A stretch of DNA of 14,514 bases, taken from Pseudomonadota bacterium (lineage in GTDB: Bacteria > Pseudomonadota > Alphaproteobacteria > Rhizobiales > Xanthobacteraceae). The notes below the pieces were generated by a model, which was not told the origin of the DNA, searched no databases, and saw nothing but the letters and a program-made list of their open reading frames with translations. Below, in pieces: positions 1 through 7,123 of the stretch. Every line of letters starts with the position of its first letter. Position 1 is the stretch's first letter. The DNA lies in assembly GCA_021779635.1 (NCBI GenBank), contig JAJYAH010000086.1, forward strand, positions 1-14,514, written 5' to 3'. Both the position numbers and the translations under genes were made by a program.

Positions 1-606
1 TTCCCGATTGTAATTGCACAGGCGCTCGAACAGCGTGGCAGCGTCCCAAACCACGCCATTCTCCTTGGGAGAGCTGCCGTAGCCGGCCAGCAGCGACAAC
101 GCCAGGCTCTTGTTTGAAGGATCGAAGCGGGATGAGTGGATGTCCCGCTGCGGCGGCAGGGGAATCGCGACACCCATGCTGAACGGCAGCCTGAGGAAGG
201 GCTTCAGCTTGAAGAAATACTCATTGACGCCGAGCGCCTTGGCGTTCGGCATCCCGATCGCGAAACGTATGTCTTGCTTGACGAATTGTCTTTCGACCTC
301 GGCATAAAGCAGCTGCAGCCGCTCTTTGCCGCGAAACTCCTTGCAGATGAACAGATCCACCAATTGAGCAGCTGATTCTTCCTGACCGTTCAGGCGCAGC
401 GTCTGACGAACCATCGCAATCTGGCCGACCTTTCGGTCGCCGTTGCGAAGCGCAATAACCGTGGCTCCCAGCGAGAAGCAACGTTCATAGAACCAGCGCA
501 GGCGTTCCGGCAGGATAACGCGATTGAGCGAGGCGAACGCTTCTGTTGCCAGCCGTGCGGTCTCTTCGTAATTAACCACTTGTTCGCATTCTGCTCTCGT
601 TGTCAC
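1..606 (-). CDS. GNAT-like acyltransferase, 3' end missing at left edge
   Basis: An open frame without stops runs leftward from a GTG at 606-604 to base 1, giving 202 codons; the C-terminal end lies outside the window. The reading includes a stretch like the acetyl-CoA-binding part of GNAT enzymes (AAQLVDLFICKEFRGKERLQ, roughly residues 79-98). It is followed by FAIGMPNAKALGVNEYFFKL (about 117-136), which resembles the C-terminal half of the GNAT fold. I read it as a cytoplasmic acyltransferase of unknown substrate; an N-acyl amino acid synthase-like relative is also possible. The start is uncertain: another in-frame GTG lies at 639-637 and neither has a good Shine-Dalgarno. A 7-bp AT-rich inverted repeat sits about 40 bases upstream of the GTG at 606. 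Coding status is fairly sure; the family is tentative. Confidence 0.65.
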   Translation of the reverse strand, partial: MTTRAECEQVVNYEETARLATEAFASLNRVILPERLRWFYERCFSLGATVIALRNGDRKVGQIAMVRQTLRLNGQEESAAQLVDLFICKEFRGKERLQLLYAEVERQFVKQDIRFAIGMPNAKALGVNEYFFKLKPFLRLPFSMGVAIPLPPQRDIHSSRFDPSNKSLALSLLAGYGSSPKENGVVWDAATLFERLCNYNRE

Positions 607-642
607 ATCGTCCGTCCGGCGACCAAAAGCGCAGCGCACATG

Positions 643-659
643 AATACTTAAAAAGTATT
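643..659. promoter_or_regulatory. AT-rich perfect inverted repeat, possible operator
   Basis: AATACTT, three A residues, then AAGTATT form a perfect 7-bp dyad. It lies 37-53 bases upstream of the GTG at 606 of the leftward acyltransferase-like gene, where an operator would be expected. It stands out in a GC-rich context. No T-run follows, so it is not a terminator. Its binding protein is unknown. Confidence 0.35.
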
Positions 660-876
660 GAGATTCTGTTCAATCGGTTGCCGAAACGCCGCCCGATGAT
701 CCTGCCATCATCACTGCAATGCTCGGCGCCACTGAACGAACAGCCGGCAAAGATGCCGCCGCAGCAGCTTGCTCACCGCGACGCGGCCGATTAATCACGC
801 GCCGGCAACGAGCGGCAGGAAGCCGGGATTTTCCGGCGGGGTGCTGCGCTGATGGCGGTTCGGTTGCGCCGCACTT

Positions 877-903
877 GAGGCCCGACCGGGCCTCCCGCTT
901 TTT
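877..903 (+). terminator. Rho-independent terminator with no gene before it
   Basis: GAGGCCC (877-883), loop GACC, GGGCCTC (888-894) make a 7-bp GC stem, followed after four bases by a run of five T (899-903). The T-run is on the plus strand only. No credible plus-strand gene precedes it in this window, so it may end a short non-coding transcript. Confidence 0.6.
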
Positions 904-1083
904 CAATCGCGGATTCGGCAGGGCTGATCGCGCAAAGCGGCTGGATGAGGCGGCTGGGCGGTGTCGCATCCCTTGCCACCGACCGGTCGCTGCAACCTTC
1001 ACGCCCGCGCCATCACCCCAACGTCATCCCGCGGGTGCGCGCGGCACACATATTTTTGTCGTGACCCGCCCCGATCCGTGACA

Positions 1084-1093
1084 GTATTAATAC
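1084..1093. promoter_or_regulatory. Palindrome GTATTAATAC before the membrane protein gene
   Basis: A perfect 10-bp palindrome lies 36 bases upstream of the ATG at 1130 in an AT-rich patch, so it overlaps the likely promoter. It could be a regulator site or a chance part of an AT-rich promoter. Confidence 0.25.
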
Positions 1094-1129
1094 AATCAAA
1101 TTTCAGTTCGGTAACACCTGGAGCGGTCG

Positions 1130-2125
1130 ATGAGTTTGGAATGGCGCGCGCAATCAAGTTCCCTGGCCTGGTCGAATCCGGTGGCCTGGTGGTGGGGTAT
1201 GCTGACCGTCGTCAGCGGCACCAATATCGCGGTTTGGTTCTTGCTGTACCGCCAGCTCCAGCCGACCGGCAGTTTCGGCAGCATGTCCGGCATCGAGCTC
1301 ATGCTGCTGCGGACTGGCAGTCTCTACAACTCGACCAACATCGAACTCATGCTGCTGCTCTGTGCGGCCTATGTTTTTGGCTGCGCCTTCAGGTCGTTCC
1401 TTCCACGCGCGGATGTTCAGCGGATCTGCCTGTTCGATACCTGGCTGTCGAGCGTGGTCGTCGGCCGGTCGGTGGCAACTGTGGCCGAGATCTGCTTTGC
1501 GGCGCAGTGGGCGCTGATATTGCATCAACTCGGCACGATGACGGGAGCGGACACCACCTTGAACGTCGCATGGGTGATCGTGCCGTTGATCCTGATCGCC
1601 GAATGCTTCTCATGGTATGCGGTGTTGACCACGCACTACCTGGGCAACGCCATCGAAAATTCGATATGGGCCGTTGCCTTCTTCGTCGTCGGGATCGGCC
1701 TTTGCCGGTTGCTGCCGGAGTTCGATGGTCTGGTTCGCGTGGTCCTCGCCAGCGCGATCGTCGGCATTGCGGGCTATCTGGCGTTTCTCATGACCGTCGA
1801 CGTTCCGATGTACCTGAGCCGATGGCGGGCCAAGGTTGCCGACGGCGGCAAGCATCTCAGACCTCTCGAGGGTCTCCGTGACGTGAGCACGCGTTGGATC
1901 GTGACGCACGACCTTGCCGAGTGGAAGGACGAGATTGCCTGGATGTCGCTTTATTTCAGTGCGGCGGTCTGGGCCAGCCTCGCGCTGTGCGTTTGCTACT
2001 CGCTCGAGGATCATCTGCCGCGCTATCGTACCGAGGCGACGGTCGCAAGCTGGTCGTCGGACGCATCCGCCGTCGCCAGCATGCAGGCCCCGGTCATGGC
2101 GCGGGTTTCCGCGCCCGGTCCGTAG
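1130..2125 (+). CDS. Polytopic membrane protein of unknown function
   Basis: This 331-aa protein has about seven hydrophobic segments, near residues 20-40, 71-86, 105-131, 145-168, 178-194, 202-222 and 270-290, so it is an inner-membrane protein. The start ATG has GGAG six bases upstream. A hydrophilic loop (about 230-268, with WRAKVADGGKHLRP and HDLAEWKDE) separates the last two segments, and the C-terminal 35 residues are Ala/Ser/Pro-rich. The hexapeptide IELMLL occurs twice (residues 55-60 and 71-76), encoded by near-identical 19-base blocks 48 bases apart. I do not recognise the family and see no catalytic motif. It stands alone and faces the crotonase-family gene tail to tail. Confidence 0.85.
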   Translation: MSLEWRAQSSSLAWSNPVAWWWGMLTVVSGTNIAVWFLLYRQLQPTGSFGSMSGIELMLLRTGSLYNSTNIELMLLLCAAYVFGCAFRSFLPRADVQRICLFDTWLSSVVVGRSVATVAEICFAAQWALILHQLGTMTGADTTLNVAWVIVPLILIAECFSWYAVLTTHYLGNAIENSIWAVAFFVVGIGLCRLLPEFDGLVRVVLASAIVGIAGYLAFLMTVDVPMYLSRWRAKVADGGKHLRPLEGLRDVSTRWIVTHDLAEWKDEIAWMSLYFSAAVWASLALCVCYSLEDHLPRYRTEATVASWSSDASAVASMQAPVMARVSAPGP

Positions 2126-2171
2126 CGCAGCGCGGGCGGCTCCCAGCGGCAGCGCCAGCGCCCCCGGGCTA

Positions 2172-2186
2172 TCCGCAAAAAGCGGA
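2172..2186. other. Small hairpin between convergent genes
   Basis: TCCGC, five A, GCGGA form a 5-bp stem between the stops of the membrane protein gene and the leftward crotonase gene. It has a T-run on neither side, so it is only a weak candidate for a bidirectional end of transcription. Confidence 0.2.
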
Positions 2187-2249
2187 CGTTCCCGAACGGC
2201 GGGCTTTGTGGCGCGATCTTCGGATCGGGAGGCGCAGGCGCGGATATTA

Positions 2250-3023
2250 CTAGCGCCCGCTGAATTTCGCCGCGCGCTTCTCCACGAACGCCTTGCGCCC
2301 TTCCAGGGCATCCGCGCTCCTGCGAATGTCAGCCTGCAACTCGATCTCCCGGCGGAACTGCGCGCTGTAGCTTGCGTGCTCGCTTTCCTCCAGCAACTGA
2401 CGCGTCGCGACCAGCGCACGCGTCGGCCCCTCGGCGAGGCGATGGGCCAGCTTCATGGCCTCATCGAGCAAGCGATCGTCATCCACGACCTGTCGCACCA
2501 ATCCCCATTCCAGCGCCCGCTCGGCCGCAAGCGGTTCGTTCAGAAGCATCAGTTCGAGCGCGCGTTGGCGGCCGATCAGGCGCGGCAACAGCCAGGTCGA
2601 ACCGAGATCGGGCACCAGGCCGATCCGGCTGAAAACCTGGATGAACTTCGCCGACCGCGCCGCGACGATGATGTCGCCGGCCATGGCAAGGCTAAACCCG
2701 CCGCCGGCCGCAACCCCGTTGACCGCGACGACGACCGGCACGCGACATTCGCGGAGCGCCCGAAACGCCGGCCAATAATGACGCATCACGCCGGCGACGA
2801 TATCGCTTCCGAGCGACTCCGATGCCTTGAGGTTCTGGCCCGAACAAAAGCCGCGCCCTTCGCCGGTCAGCACCAGCGCCCGCAACGTGGGGTCGCCCGT
2901 CATCTCGCCGATGGCGGCAGCCAACCCGCCGAGCAGTTCGGGCGTCATGGCATTCAGGCTCGCAGGATCGTTGAGCGTCAGCAGGCCGACGGCCCCGTCC
3001 CGGGTTTGCTTCACACTGGTCAT
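2250..3023 (-). CDS. Crotonase-family enoyl-CoA hydratase/isomerase, PaaG-like
   Basis: A 257-aa crotonase-fold protein acting on acyl-CoA thioesters in the cytoplasm. The oxyanion-hole segments are visible as FCSGQNLKA (59-67) and GVAAGGGFSLAMAGD (103-117). The two glutamates of true enoyl-CoA hydratases (rat Glu144 and Glu164) align with Ser111 and Phe131, while GLVPDLGSTW (135-144) places Asp139 where PaaG-type isomerases (1,2-epoxyphenylacetyl-CoA isomerase) have their catalytic Asp. An isomerase role is therefore more likely than hydration. The start at 3023 has AGGAG about eight bases upstream; the open frame extends 33 codons further without a better start. No other phenylacetate or beta-oxidation genes are nearby, so the substrate stays open. 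Confidence 0.9.
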   Translation of the reverse strand: MTSVKQTRDGAVGLLTLNDPASLNAMTPELLGGLAAAIGEMTGDPTLRALVLTGEGRGFCSGQNLKASESLGSDIVAGVMRHYWPAFRALRECRVPVVVAVNGVAAGGGFSLAMAGDIIVAARSAKFIQVFSRIGLVPDLGSTWLLPRLIGRQRALELMLLNEPLAAERALEWGLVRQVVDDDRLLDEAMKLAHRLAEGPTRALVATRQLLEESEHASYSAQFRREIELQADIRRSADALEGRKAFVEKRAAKFSGR

Positions 3024-3169
3024 TTTTCTCTCCTGGCCGGATGTCTGGACCGCCCGCAATCTGCCATTGCCGGCGCGCGACGCCAAACCGACCGCGGGCT
3101 GCACCCGGGTTTGGGCGCTCACCCAAGCGAGCTGAACGACGATCTCGGACCGACGCGCCGTAAGGCGCG

Positions 3170-3346
3170 CTAAGGATGCTTGAGATCAGGTGTTCTCTGC
3201 GTATGGCAGCCGCCGCGAAAGCTGCCGGTGGCATGGCAGACGAGATGGCAACTATCGTCGATCGCGCAACCGACGAAGAACCAGACGAAATAGGAGAACA
3301 AGGCCAGGAAGGCGATCCATAGCGTTGCCTTGGTCGATCGGTCCAT
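3170..3346 (-). CDS. Small membrane protein with a Cys/His-rich tail
   Basis: A 58-aa product has one strongly hydrophobic, aromatic-rich segment (about residues 6-28, WIAFLALFSYFVWFFVGC) followed by a short tail with four more Cys and three His (DDSCHLVCHATG...GGCHTQ). The tail could bind a metal or form disulfides; this is inference. The ATG at 3346 is preferred to a TTG four codons upstream. The Shine-Dalgarno is weak, which lowers confidence. It lies head-on upstream of the leftward crotonase gene with a 146-base gap and is probably a separate unit. I do not recognise a family. Confidence 0.4.
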   Translation of the reverse strand: MDRSTKATLWIAFLALFSYFVWFFVGCAIDDSCHLVCHATGSFRGGCHTQRTPDLKHP

Positions 3347-3603
3347 CGGAATACCCAAACAATCGTGGCAGGGCTCAGGCGGCTACCCGGCGAAAGCTGC
3401 TCTGTCATAGACCGCCGTGGCGCGTATCGAACGTGATCGATGTCACCCAAGGAGCGTGGTGCAATGCGAAAAAGCTCGGGGATGGCGATCGGGTGCGGCG
3501 GTTGATTCAATTCGCCTCAAATCAGCACGACCGATAACCTTCAAAAGTTAGGTTAAAAATCGAGCGAGATTGCACGCTAAGCCAGAGGTTGTATGGCTGG
3601 TGC

Positions 3604-3789
3604 ATGTCCTGGTCATTTCATAACGCCGACAAGCGCACCCACCGGAAGATCATGCTGGTGGGTCTGCTGTTCTGCGCCCTGTTTGTCGCCGTCAGCTTCT
3701 TTGCCAGGGAGCAGCCGGACAGCCATTACGTTCTCCAGAAGGCCGACCGGCTGGTTCGCACCGCGGGCGCTCCTCTTCCCGCAAACTGA
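3604..3789 (+). CDS. Small membrane protein, paralogue of the one at 9768-9965
   Basis: A 61-aa protein: a short polar N-terminus (MSWSFHNADKRTHRK), one transmembrane segment (about 16-34), then a polar tail. It aligns without gaps to the 65-aa protein at 9768-9965, sharing M1, S4, A8, D9, T12, H13, K15, I16, V19, L21, S31, R35, D39 and Y42. That alignment fixes the start at the ATG at 3604 rather than an in-frame TTG at 3589; the Shine-Dalgarno is poor (GAGG is about 15 bases away). The N-in or N-out topology and function are unknown. No EcfG-type promoter is visible upstream, unlike its paralogue. Confidence 0.7.
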   Translation: MSWSFHNADKRTHRKIMLVGLLFCALFVAVSFFAREQPDSHYVLQKADRLVRTAGAPLPAN

Positions 3790-3863
3790 TCAGTTTCGGC
3801 GACATCCGGAAGCAGGACGATGGAACTCTGCGCCGGCATCGCGGTTGTCTTGATGAGACTTTC

Positions 3864-3869
3864 AGGAGG
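3864..3869 (+). promoter_or_regulatory. Shine-Dalgarno deciding a 43-aa gene
   Basis: A perfect AGGAGG five bases before the ATG at 3875. It selects this short frame over the longer 82-codon frame starting at 3820 in another phase. Confidence 0.7.
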
Positions 3870-3874
3870 CAACG

Positions 3875-4006
3875 ATGACTACGTGGCACGATACCATGGT
3901 GGACAGGCCCGAAAGCGATCACGAAGCCGGCTATGCGGCCGGCTGGACCATCTCCGGGCTCGCCATGCTGGGCGCAATCGTCACCGTCTGGGTGTTTGCG
4001 ATCTAA
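3875..4006 (+). CDS. 43-aa small membrane protein
   Basis: The product begins MTTWHDTMVDRPESDHEAGY and ends in a hydrophobic segment (about residues 21-43, GWTISGLAMLGAIVTVWVFA) that reaches the C-terminus, typical of a tail-anchored or single-pass small protein. A perfect AGGAGG sits five bases before the ATG, and the stop is TAA. It lies 85 bases after the 61-aa membrane protein gene on the same strand, so the two may be cotranscribed. Function is unknown. It is below the usual length cut-off of gene finders. Confidence 0.65.
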   Translation: MTTWHDTMVDRPESDHEAGYAAGWTISGLAMLGAIVTVWVFAI

Positions 4007-4090
4007 CGCCCCCAGTGCGCGCCATTCTAAAGCGCTTCGAGCCGGCGTCTCGCCGCAAGAACGCGTGACGGCGCGCAGGCTGGATAAGTT

Positions 4091-4486
4091 TCACACCCCG
4101 CCCGGCTGAACGTAGCAGAACACGTAACCGGCGCGGCTCAAGAATACGATTCCGTGACCCGTGGGATTGCTCTTGTCCCATTTCAATTTGTTGTTCGGAA
4201 TTTCGATTTCGGTTCCGATATCGATATGTGGACGCATACGGGGTTCATCCGGACGGTCATCGGTGATCGTCGCGTAGGTTTTTCCATCCCTGACATGAAC
4301 CTCGTCCGCCCAATAGGCATCAGCCTCACCGCAACACGACGCGTTTGGCATGTCGGGCTGCATCAGCGCCTGATACCATTCGCGGATGGCCGGGTCGTTG
4401 TTAATGGCGCCCCACTGGCCAAGGTCGCGGGCATTTGCAACGCCAATCACGCAACCGAACGCAAGACCAAGGACAATGCGCTTCAT
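4091..4486 (-). CDS. Secreted protein of unknown function with a CC pair
   Basis: A 131-aa protein starts at the ATG at 4486, with AGGAG about seven bases upstream. It has a clear Sec signal peptide (MKRIVLGLAFGCVIGVANA, cleavage near residue 19), so it is likely periplasmic. The mature part has an N-terminal helix-like stretch (NDPAIREWYQALMQPD) followed by SCCGEADAYW (Cys51-Cys52). The rest is beta-rich and polar, with a third Cys near the end (VFCYVQ, about residue 124). The Cys residues could pair or bind a ligand. I recognise it only as a hypothetical-protein type common in Bradyrhizobium relatives. It is divergent from the caspase remnant, with 182 bases between starts. Confidence 0.85.
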   Translation of the reverse strand: MKRIVLGLAFGCVIGVANARDLGQWGAINNDPAIREWYQALMQPDMPNASCCGEADAYWADEVHVRDGKTYATITDDRPDEPRMRPHIDIGTEIEIPNNKLKWDKSNPTGHGIVFLSRAGYVFCYVQPGGV

Positions 4487-4668
4487 TTCGCACTCCTGCG
4501 TTTGCCGGCCAATCCATCGAAGCAATCTTCGTGCCGGAATCGGGCCGGTTCCCAAAACCCAATAAGCTCCAGCGGTTAGCCCTTTTTGCGGCCTCGAACC
4601 CGTGGCCCGTCAAGCGAGACCAACAGGCAGCGGTAATTGCCCCGCGGCGCGGGGCGCGGAGCTTCGTC

Positions 4669-5187
4669 ATGACAGGTCGGAACGGCATCATGTCGCGATT
4701 GATTTTCGCGGCCGTTTTGTTGTGCGTCGGCATGTCTGATATCCTCGACCGGCTGGAAAAATCCGGTACCCGGATCAACCTGGTATTGCTCGACGCCTGC
4801 CGCGACAATCCGTTCAGCGGCCAGGGCGCGCATTCGACGAGCGGCGGTCGCGCACAAATGCCCGCACCGGTCGGGACGTTGATTTCATTTGCGACCCAGC
4901 CGCGCAGCGTCTCGCTGGACGGCATTGACGGCCACAGCCCCTACACCAGAGCGCTGGTCGATGCGATGCAGCGGCCCGGCTCCGGGCTGTTCAAGACCTT
5001 CAACGAAGTCGGGCTGGCGGTGGCGAAAGCGACCCAGGGCCAGCAGATACCATGGGTGTCGTCGTCGCCGATCTCGGGCAATTTCAATTTCGCCGGCAAG
5101 CCCGGTTCAGGCGGGCATCGCGCCGATTCCAGGCAAGATGATTTTGACTTTTCCCACGCTGAAACCATTCGGCCCGGTGGCGCGTAA
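4669..5187 (+). pseudogene. Caspase-like (peptidase C14) remnant lacking the His half
   Basis: The 172-codon frame starts at an ATG with GGAG seven bases upstream. Residues about 8-21 (MSRLIFAAVLLCVG) form a signal peptide, which runs directly into a caspase-fold C-terminal part. INLVLLDACRDNPF carries the usual nucleophile (Cys44). GTLISFATQP and SPYTRAL, then GLFKTFNEVGLAV and PWVSSSPISGNF, follow as in secreted bacterial caspase-family proteins. The N-terminal half with the Gly-His catalytic motif and the first strands is absent. This fits an in-frame internal deletion joining the signal peptide to the Cys half. It can hardly be an active peptidase. The frame is intact, so a short secreted product may still be made. 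Confidence 0.65.
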
Positions 5188-5214
5188 ACAGCAGTAGGCC
5201 AACGGAGCATCGTC

Positions 5215-5622
5215 ATGCGCGCCTTTATCCTGCTGGTCGCTCTCCTGATCGGCCTCGCCGCACCGGCCCGGGCTGGCGACGATATTGCCGCCGCGCAGAG
5301 CGTCATCCGCGCCCAGGTTGACGCATTCGACCGCGACGATGCCGCAACGGCCTATTCCTATGCGGCTCCCGCGATCCAGAGCATGTTCCCGCAAGCGAAT
5401 ATCTTTCTCGGCATGGTCAAGCAAAGGTACACCCCGGTCTATCGTCACAAGAGTTTCGAATTCGGCGACGCGCAGGTGTCGGGCGGCAAGATCGCCCAGC
5501 GCGTTCACATCGTCGACGCCGATGGCGAGGCGTGGGAGGCGCTGTACACGCTGGAGCAGCAACCCGACGGCAGCGTGAAGATCACCGGCTGTGTTCTGCT
5601 CAAGGCCGGCCAGGCGGTGTGA
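5215..5622 (+). CDS. Secreted DUF4864 family protein
   Basis: A 135-aa protein with a signal peptide (MRAFILLVALLIGLAAPARA, cleavage after residue 20) and a mature domain that matches the DUF4864 pattern as I know it. AQSVIRAQVDAFDRDDAATAYSYAAPAIQSMF (about 26-57) is followed by a beta-rich half ending in VKITGCVLLKAG. The fold resembles small cone-shaped NTF2-like domains, which is inference. GGAG lies seven bases before the ATG. It starts 27 bases after the caspase remnant on the same strand, so they may share a transcript. The periplasmic role is unknown. It is convergent with the MFS gene, with 33 bases between stops and no clear terminator. Confidence 0.88.
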   Translation: MRAFILLVALLIGLAAPARAGDDIAAAQSVIRAQVDAFDRDDAATAYSYAAPAIQSMFPQANIFLGMVKQRYTPVYRHKSFEFGDAQVSGGKIAQRVHIVDADGEAWEALYTLEQQPDGSVKITGCVLLKAGQAV

Positions 5623-5655
5623 AGCGTTACGCCGCCATCGAATTTTGTGCGTATT

Positions 5656-6954
5656 CTAGTCGCCAAACCGGTAGCCACTTTGGCCGAATACGCGCGACCG
5701 CGCCCGGATCAGCAGCGCCAGCACGATCGAGACGTTGATCGCATTCCACACCAGCCCGTTCAGGAATGCCGCGGCGTAGGAACCGGTGGCGTCGAAGATC
5801 ACGCCGGACACCCAGCCGCCGAACGACATGCCGAAGACGGAGGCCAGAATCACGATGCCGACGCGAGTGGCCGCTTCGCTGGCAGGCATCGATTCGCGGA
5901 CGATAATGGCGTAGCTCGGGACGATGCCGCCCTGAAACAGCCCGAACATCGCGGAGATGACGTAGAGCGAGGAGAGACTGTCGAAAAACAGATAGAACAC
6001 CAGCGCAGAACCCTGCGCCACCGATCCGATCAGCAGCGTGCGGATGCCGCCGATCCTGTCCGCCAGGAATCCCGAACCGATCCGGCTGATGATCCCGAAT
6101 GCCAGCATCAATGACAGCATTTCAGAGCCGCGCGCCAGGCCGTAGCCGAGATCGCCGCAATAGGCGACGATATGGACCTGCGGCATCGCCATCGCGACGC
6201 AGCAGCAAATGCTGGCGACGCACAGCATCGCTGTCAGCGTATTGATCGGCAGCCGGAGATCGATCCGCGGCGGCGGCGCATCGACATGGCTTCGCCGCGT
6301 CGCCCCGCCGATCCGGGCGCGAAGCAGCAGCAACACCGCCGCCATCGTAACGCCGCAGAAGATACCCACGGCGATATAGCTCAAGCGCCAGCCGGAGTTC
6401 TGAATCCCCCAATTGAGCACCGGTGGCCAGATCGCGCCGCCGACATAATTGCCGCTGGCAGCAATGGTCACCGCGAGGCCACGATAGCGGTCGAACCAGT
6501 GCGAGGCCTCCGCCATCAGCGGGGCGAACGTGGCCGAAGTCCCGAGGCCGATCAGAAAATGAATCAGGATGAATTGCCACAACGTGGTCGAAAGCCCGGC
6601 GCCGACATAGGCCAACCCGAGGACCACGGTGCTGAGCCCCATCGCCATGATGATTCCGAAGCGATCGGTGATCTTGCCGGCCGCGACGCTGCCGAGGCCG
6701 AAGCCGAGCATGGTGAGGGTGAAGGCCAGCGATACATCGCCGCGCGTCGCCCCGAATTCGGTCTGGACCACCGGAAGCACGACCACCACCGACCACATGC
6801 CGACGCTGCCGATCGAGCCAATCACCAGCGCGAGCGCGAGCCTGACCCACGCCTGACCAGAGTCCGGGGTGAACAGCGGCGAATCTGTCGATGAATCGGA
6901 GGGAGCCAGCACGGCCGCAACTTCGTCGCCGGCGGCTCCCGGGTCAAGCAACAT
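5656..6954 (-). CDS. Major facilitator superfamily transporter
   Basis: A 432-aa inner-membrane secondary transporter with about 12 hydrophobic segments. The MFS motif A is seen between segments 2 and 3 as GKITDRFG (about 93-100), and a second copy, GFLADRIGG, lies in the C-terminal half. The sequence style (ASHWFDRYRGLAVTIAASGNYVGGAIWPP; GDLGYGLARGSEMLSLMLAFG) resembles the oxalate/formate and monocarboxylate antiporter branch. The substrate cannot be read from the sequence. The start at 6954 is chosen because residues before it are not transporter-like. No good Shine-Dalgarno is seen, and the open frame extends 42 codons further upstream to 7080. Confidence 0.9.
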   Translation of the reverse strand: MLLDPGAAGDEVAAVLAPSDSSTDSPLFTPDSGQAWVRLALALVIGSIGSVGMWSVVVVLPVVQTEFGATRGDVSLAFTLTMLGFGLGSVAAGKITDRFGIIMAMGLSTVVLGLAYVGAGLSTTLWQFILIHFLIGLGTSATFAPLMAEASHWFDRYRGLAVTIAASGNYVGGAIWPPVLNWGIQNSGWRLSYIAVGIFCGVTMAAVLLLLRARIGGATRRSHVDAPPPRIDLRLPINTLTAMLCVASICCCVAMAMPQVHIVAYCGDLGYGLARGSEMLSLMLAFGIISRIGSGFLADRIGGIRTLLIGSVAQGSALVFYLFFDSLSSLYVISAMFGLFQGGIVPSYAIIVRESMPASEAATRVGIVILASVFGMSFGGWVSGVIFDATGSYAAAFLNGLVWNAINVSIVLALLIRARSRVFGQSGYRFGD

Positions 6955-7099
6955 GGCGCGATATTGGGCATGCAGATGCAGTGCAACAGAACGAATTGTG
7001 CCGTGTTTCTCGTCATTCCGGAGCGATGCACCATATCGAACCCGCAAATCCCGCAGGGTTCCCGATGTGCAGGGGCACATCTGAGGCGCGGAAGGCCCG

Positions 7100-7116
7100 T
7101 TAACCCTTTCCTAACC
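7100..7116 (+). promoter_or_regulatory. CtrA-type binding site upstream of flhA
   Basis: TTAACCCTTTCCTAACC is a direct repeat of TTAACC and CTAACC with five bases between, that is TTAA-N7-CTAA, one mismatch from the CtrA consensus TTAA-N7-TTAA. It is 169-185 bases before the chosen flhA ATG and also lies in the divergent region of the MFS gene. CtrA control of flagellar genes is established in Caulobacter; here it is inferred. Confidence 0.55.
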
Positions 7117-7123
7117 ATAAACC

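Larger units (their letters stand above)
607..1129. other. Intergenic region between two divergent genes
   Basis: About 520 bases separate the leftward acyltransferase-like gene from the rightward membrane protein gene. The open frames here are Arg/Ala/Pro-rich, have no Shine-Dalgarno and look like GC-rich noise. What can be supported is an inverted repeat at 643-659, small hairpins at 822-837 (GCCGG/CCGGC) and 854-870 (GGCG/CGCC), a terminator-like hairpin at 877-903, and an AT-rich palindrome at 1084-1093. The hairpin series ending in a terminator could be a small RNA on the plus strand, but I see no convincing promoter. Confidence 0.5.

Noticed and set aside
719..1081. 120-codon plus-strand frame and overlapping minus-strand frames in 670-1002
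   Set aside because: Low-complexity Arg/Ala/Pro composition, no Shine-Dalgarno, overlaps a terminator hairpin, and frames open on both strands as is usual in GC-rich non-coding DNA.
961..1881. 306-codon frame over the membrane protein gene
   Set aside because: Arg-rich shadow of the gene at 1130-2125 in another phase; no start signal or family pattern.
1914..3173. 419-codon plus-strand frame opposite the crotonase gene
   Set aside because: Antisense shadow of a clear crotonase-family gene.
3464..3505. 13-codon frame with AAGGAG upstream (MRKSSGMAIGCGG)
   Set aside because: Too short to support; no neighbour suggests a leader peptide.
3823..3845. GGAAC as a possible EcfG -35 before the 43-aa gene
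   Set aside because: No CGTT at a spacing of 16 or 17 bases; only GGTT or GTTG are found there.
3820..4068. 82-codon frame starting at 3820
   Set aside because: Overlaps the 43-aa frame that has a perfect AGGAGG and a membrane-segment pattern; the longer frame has neither.
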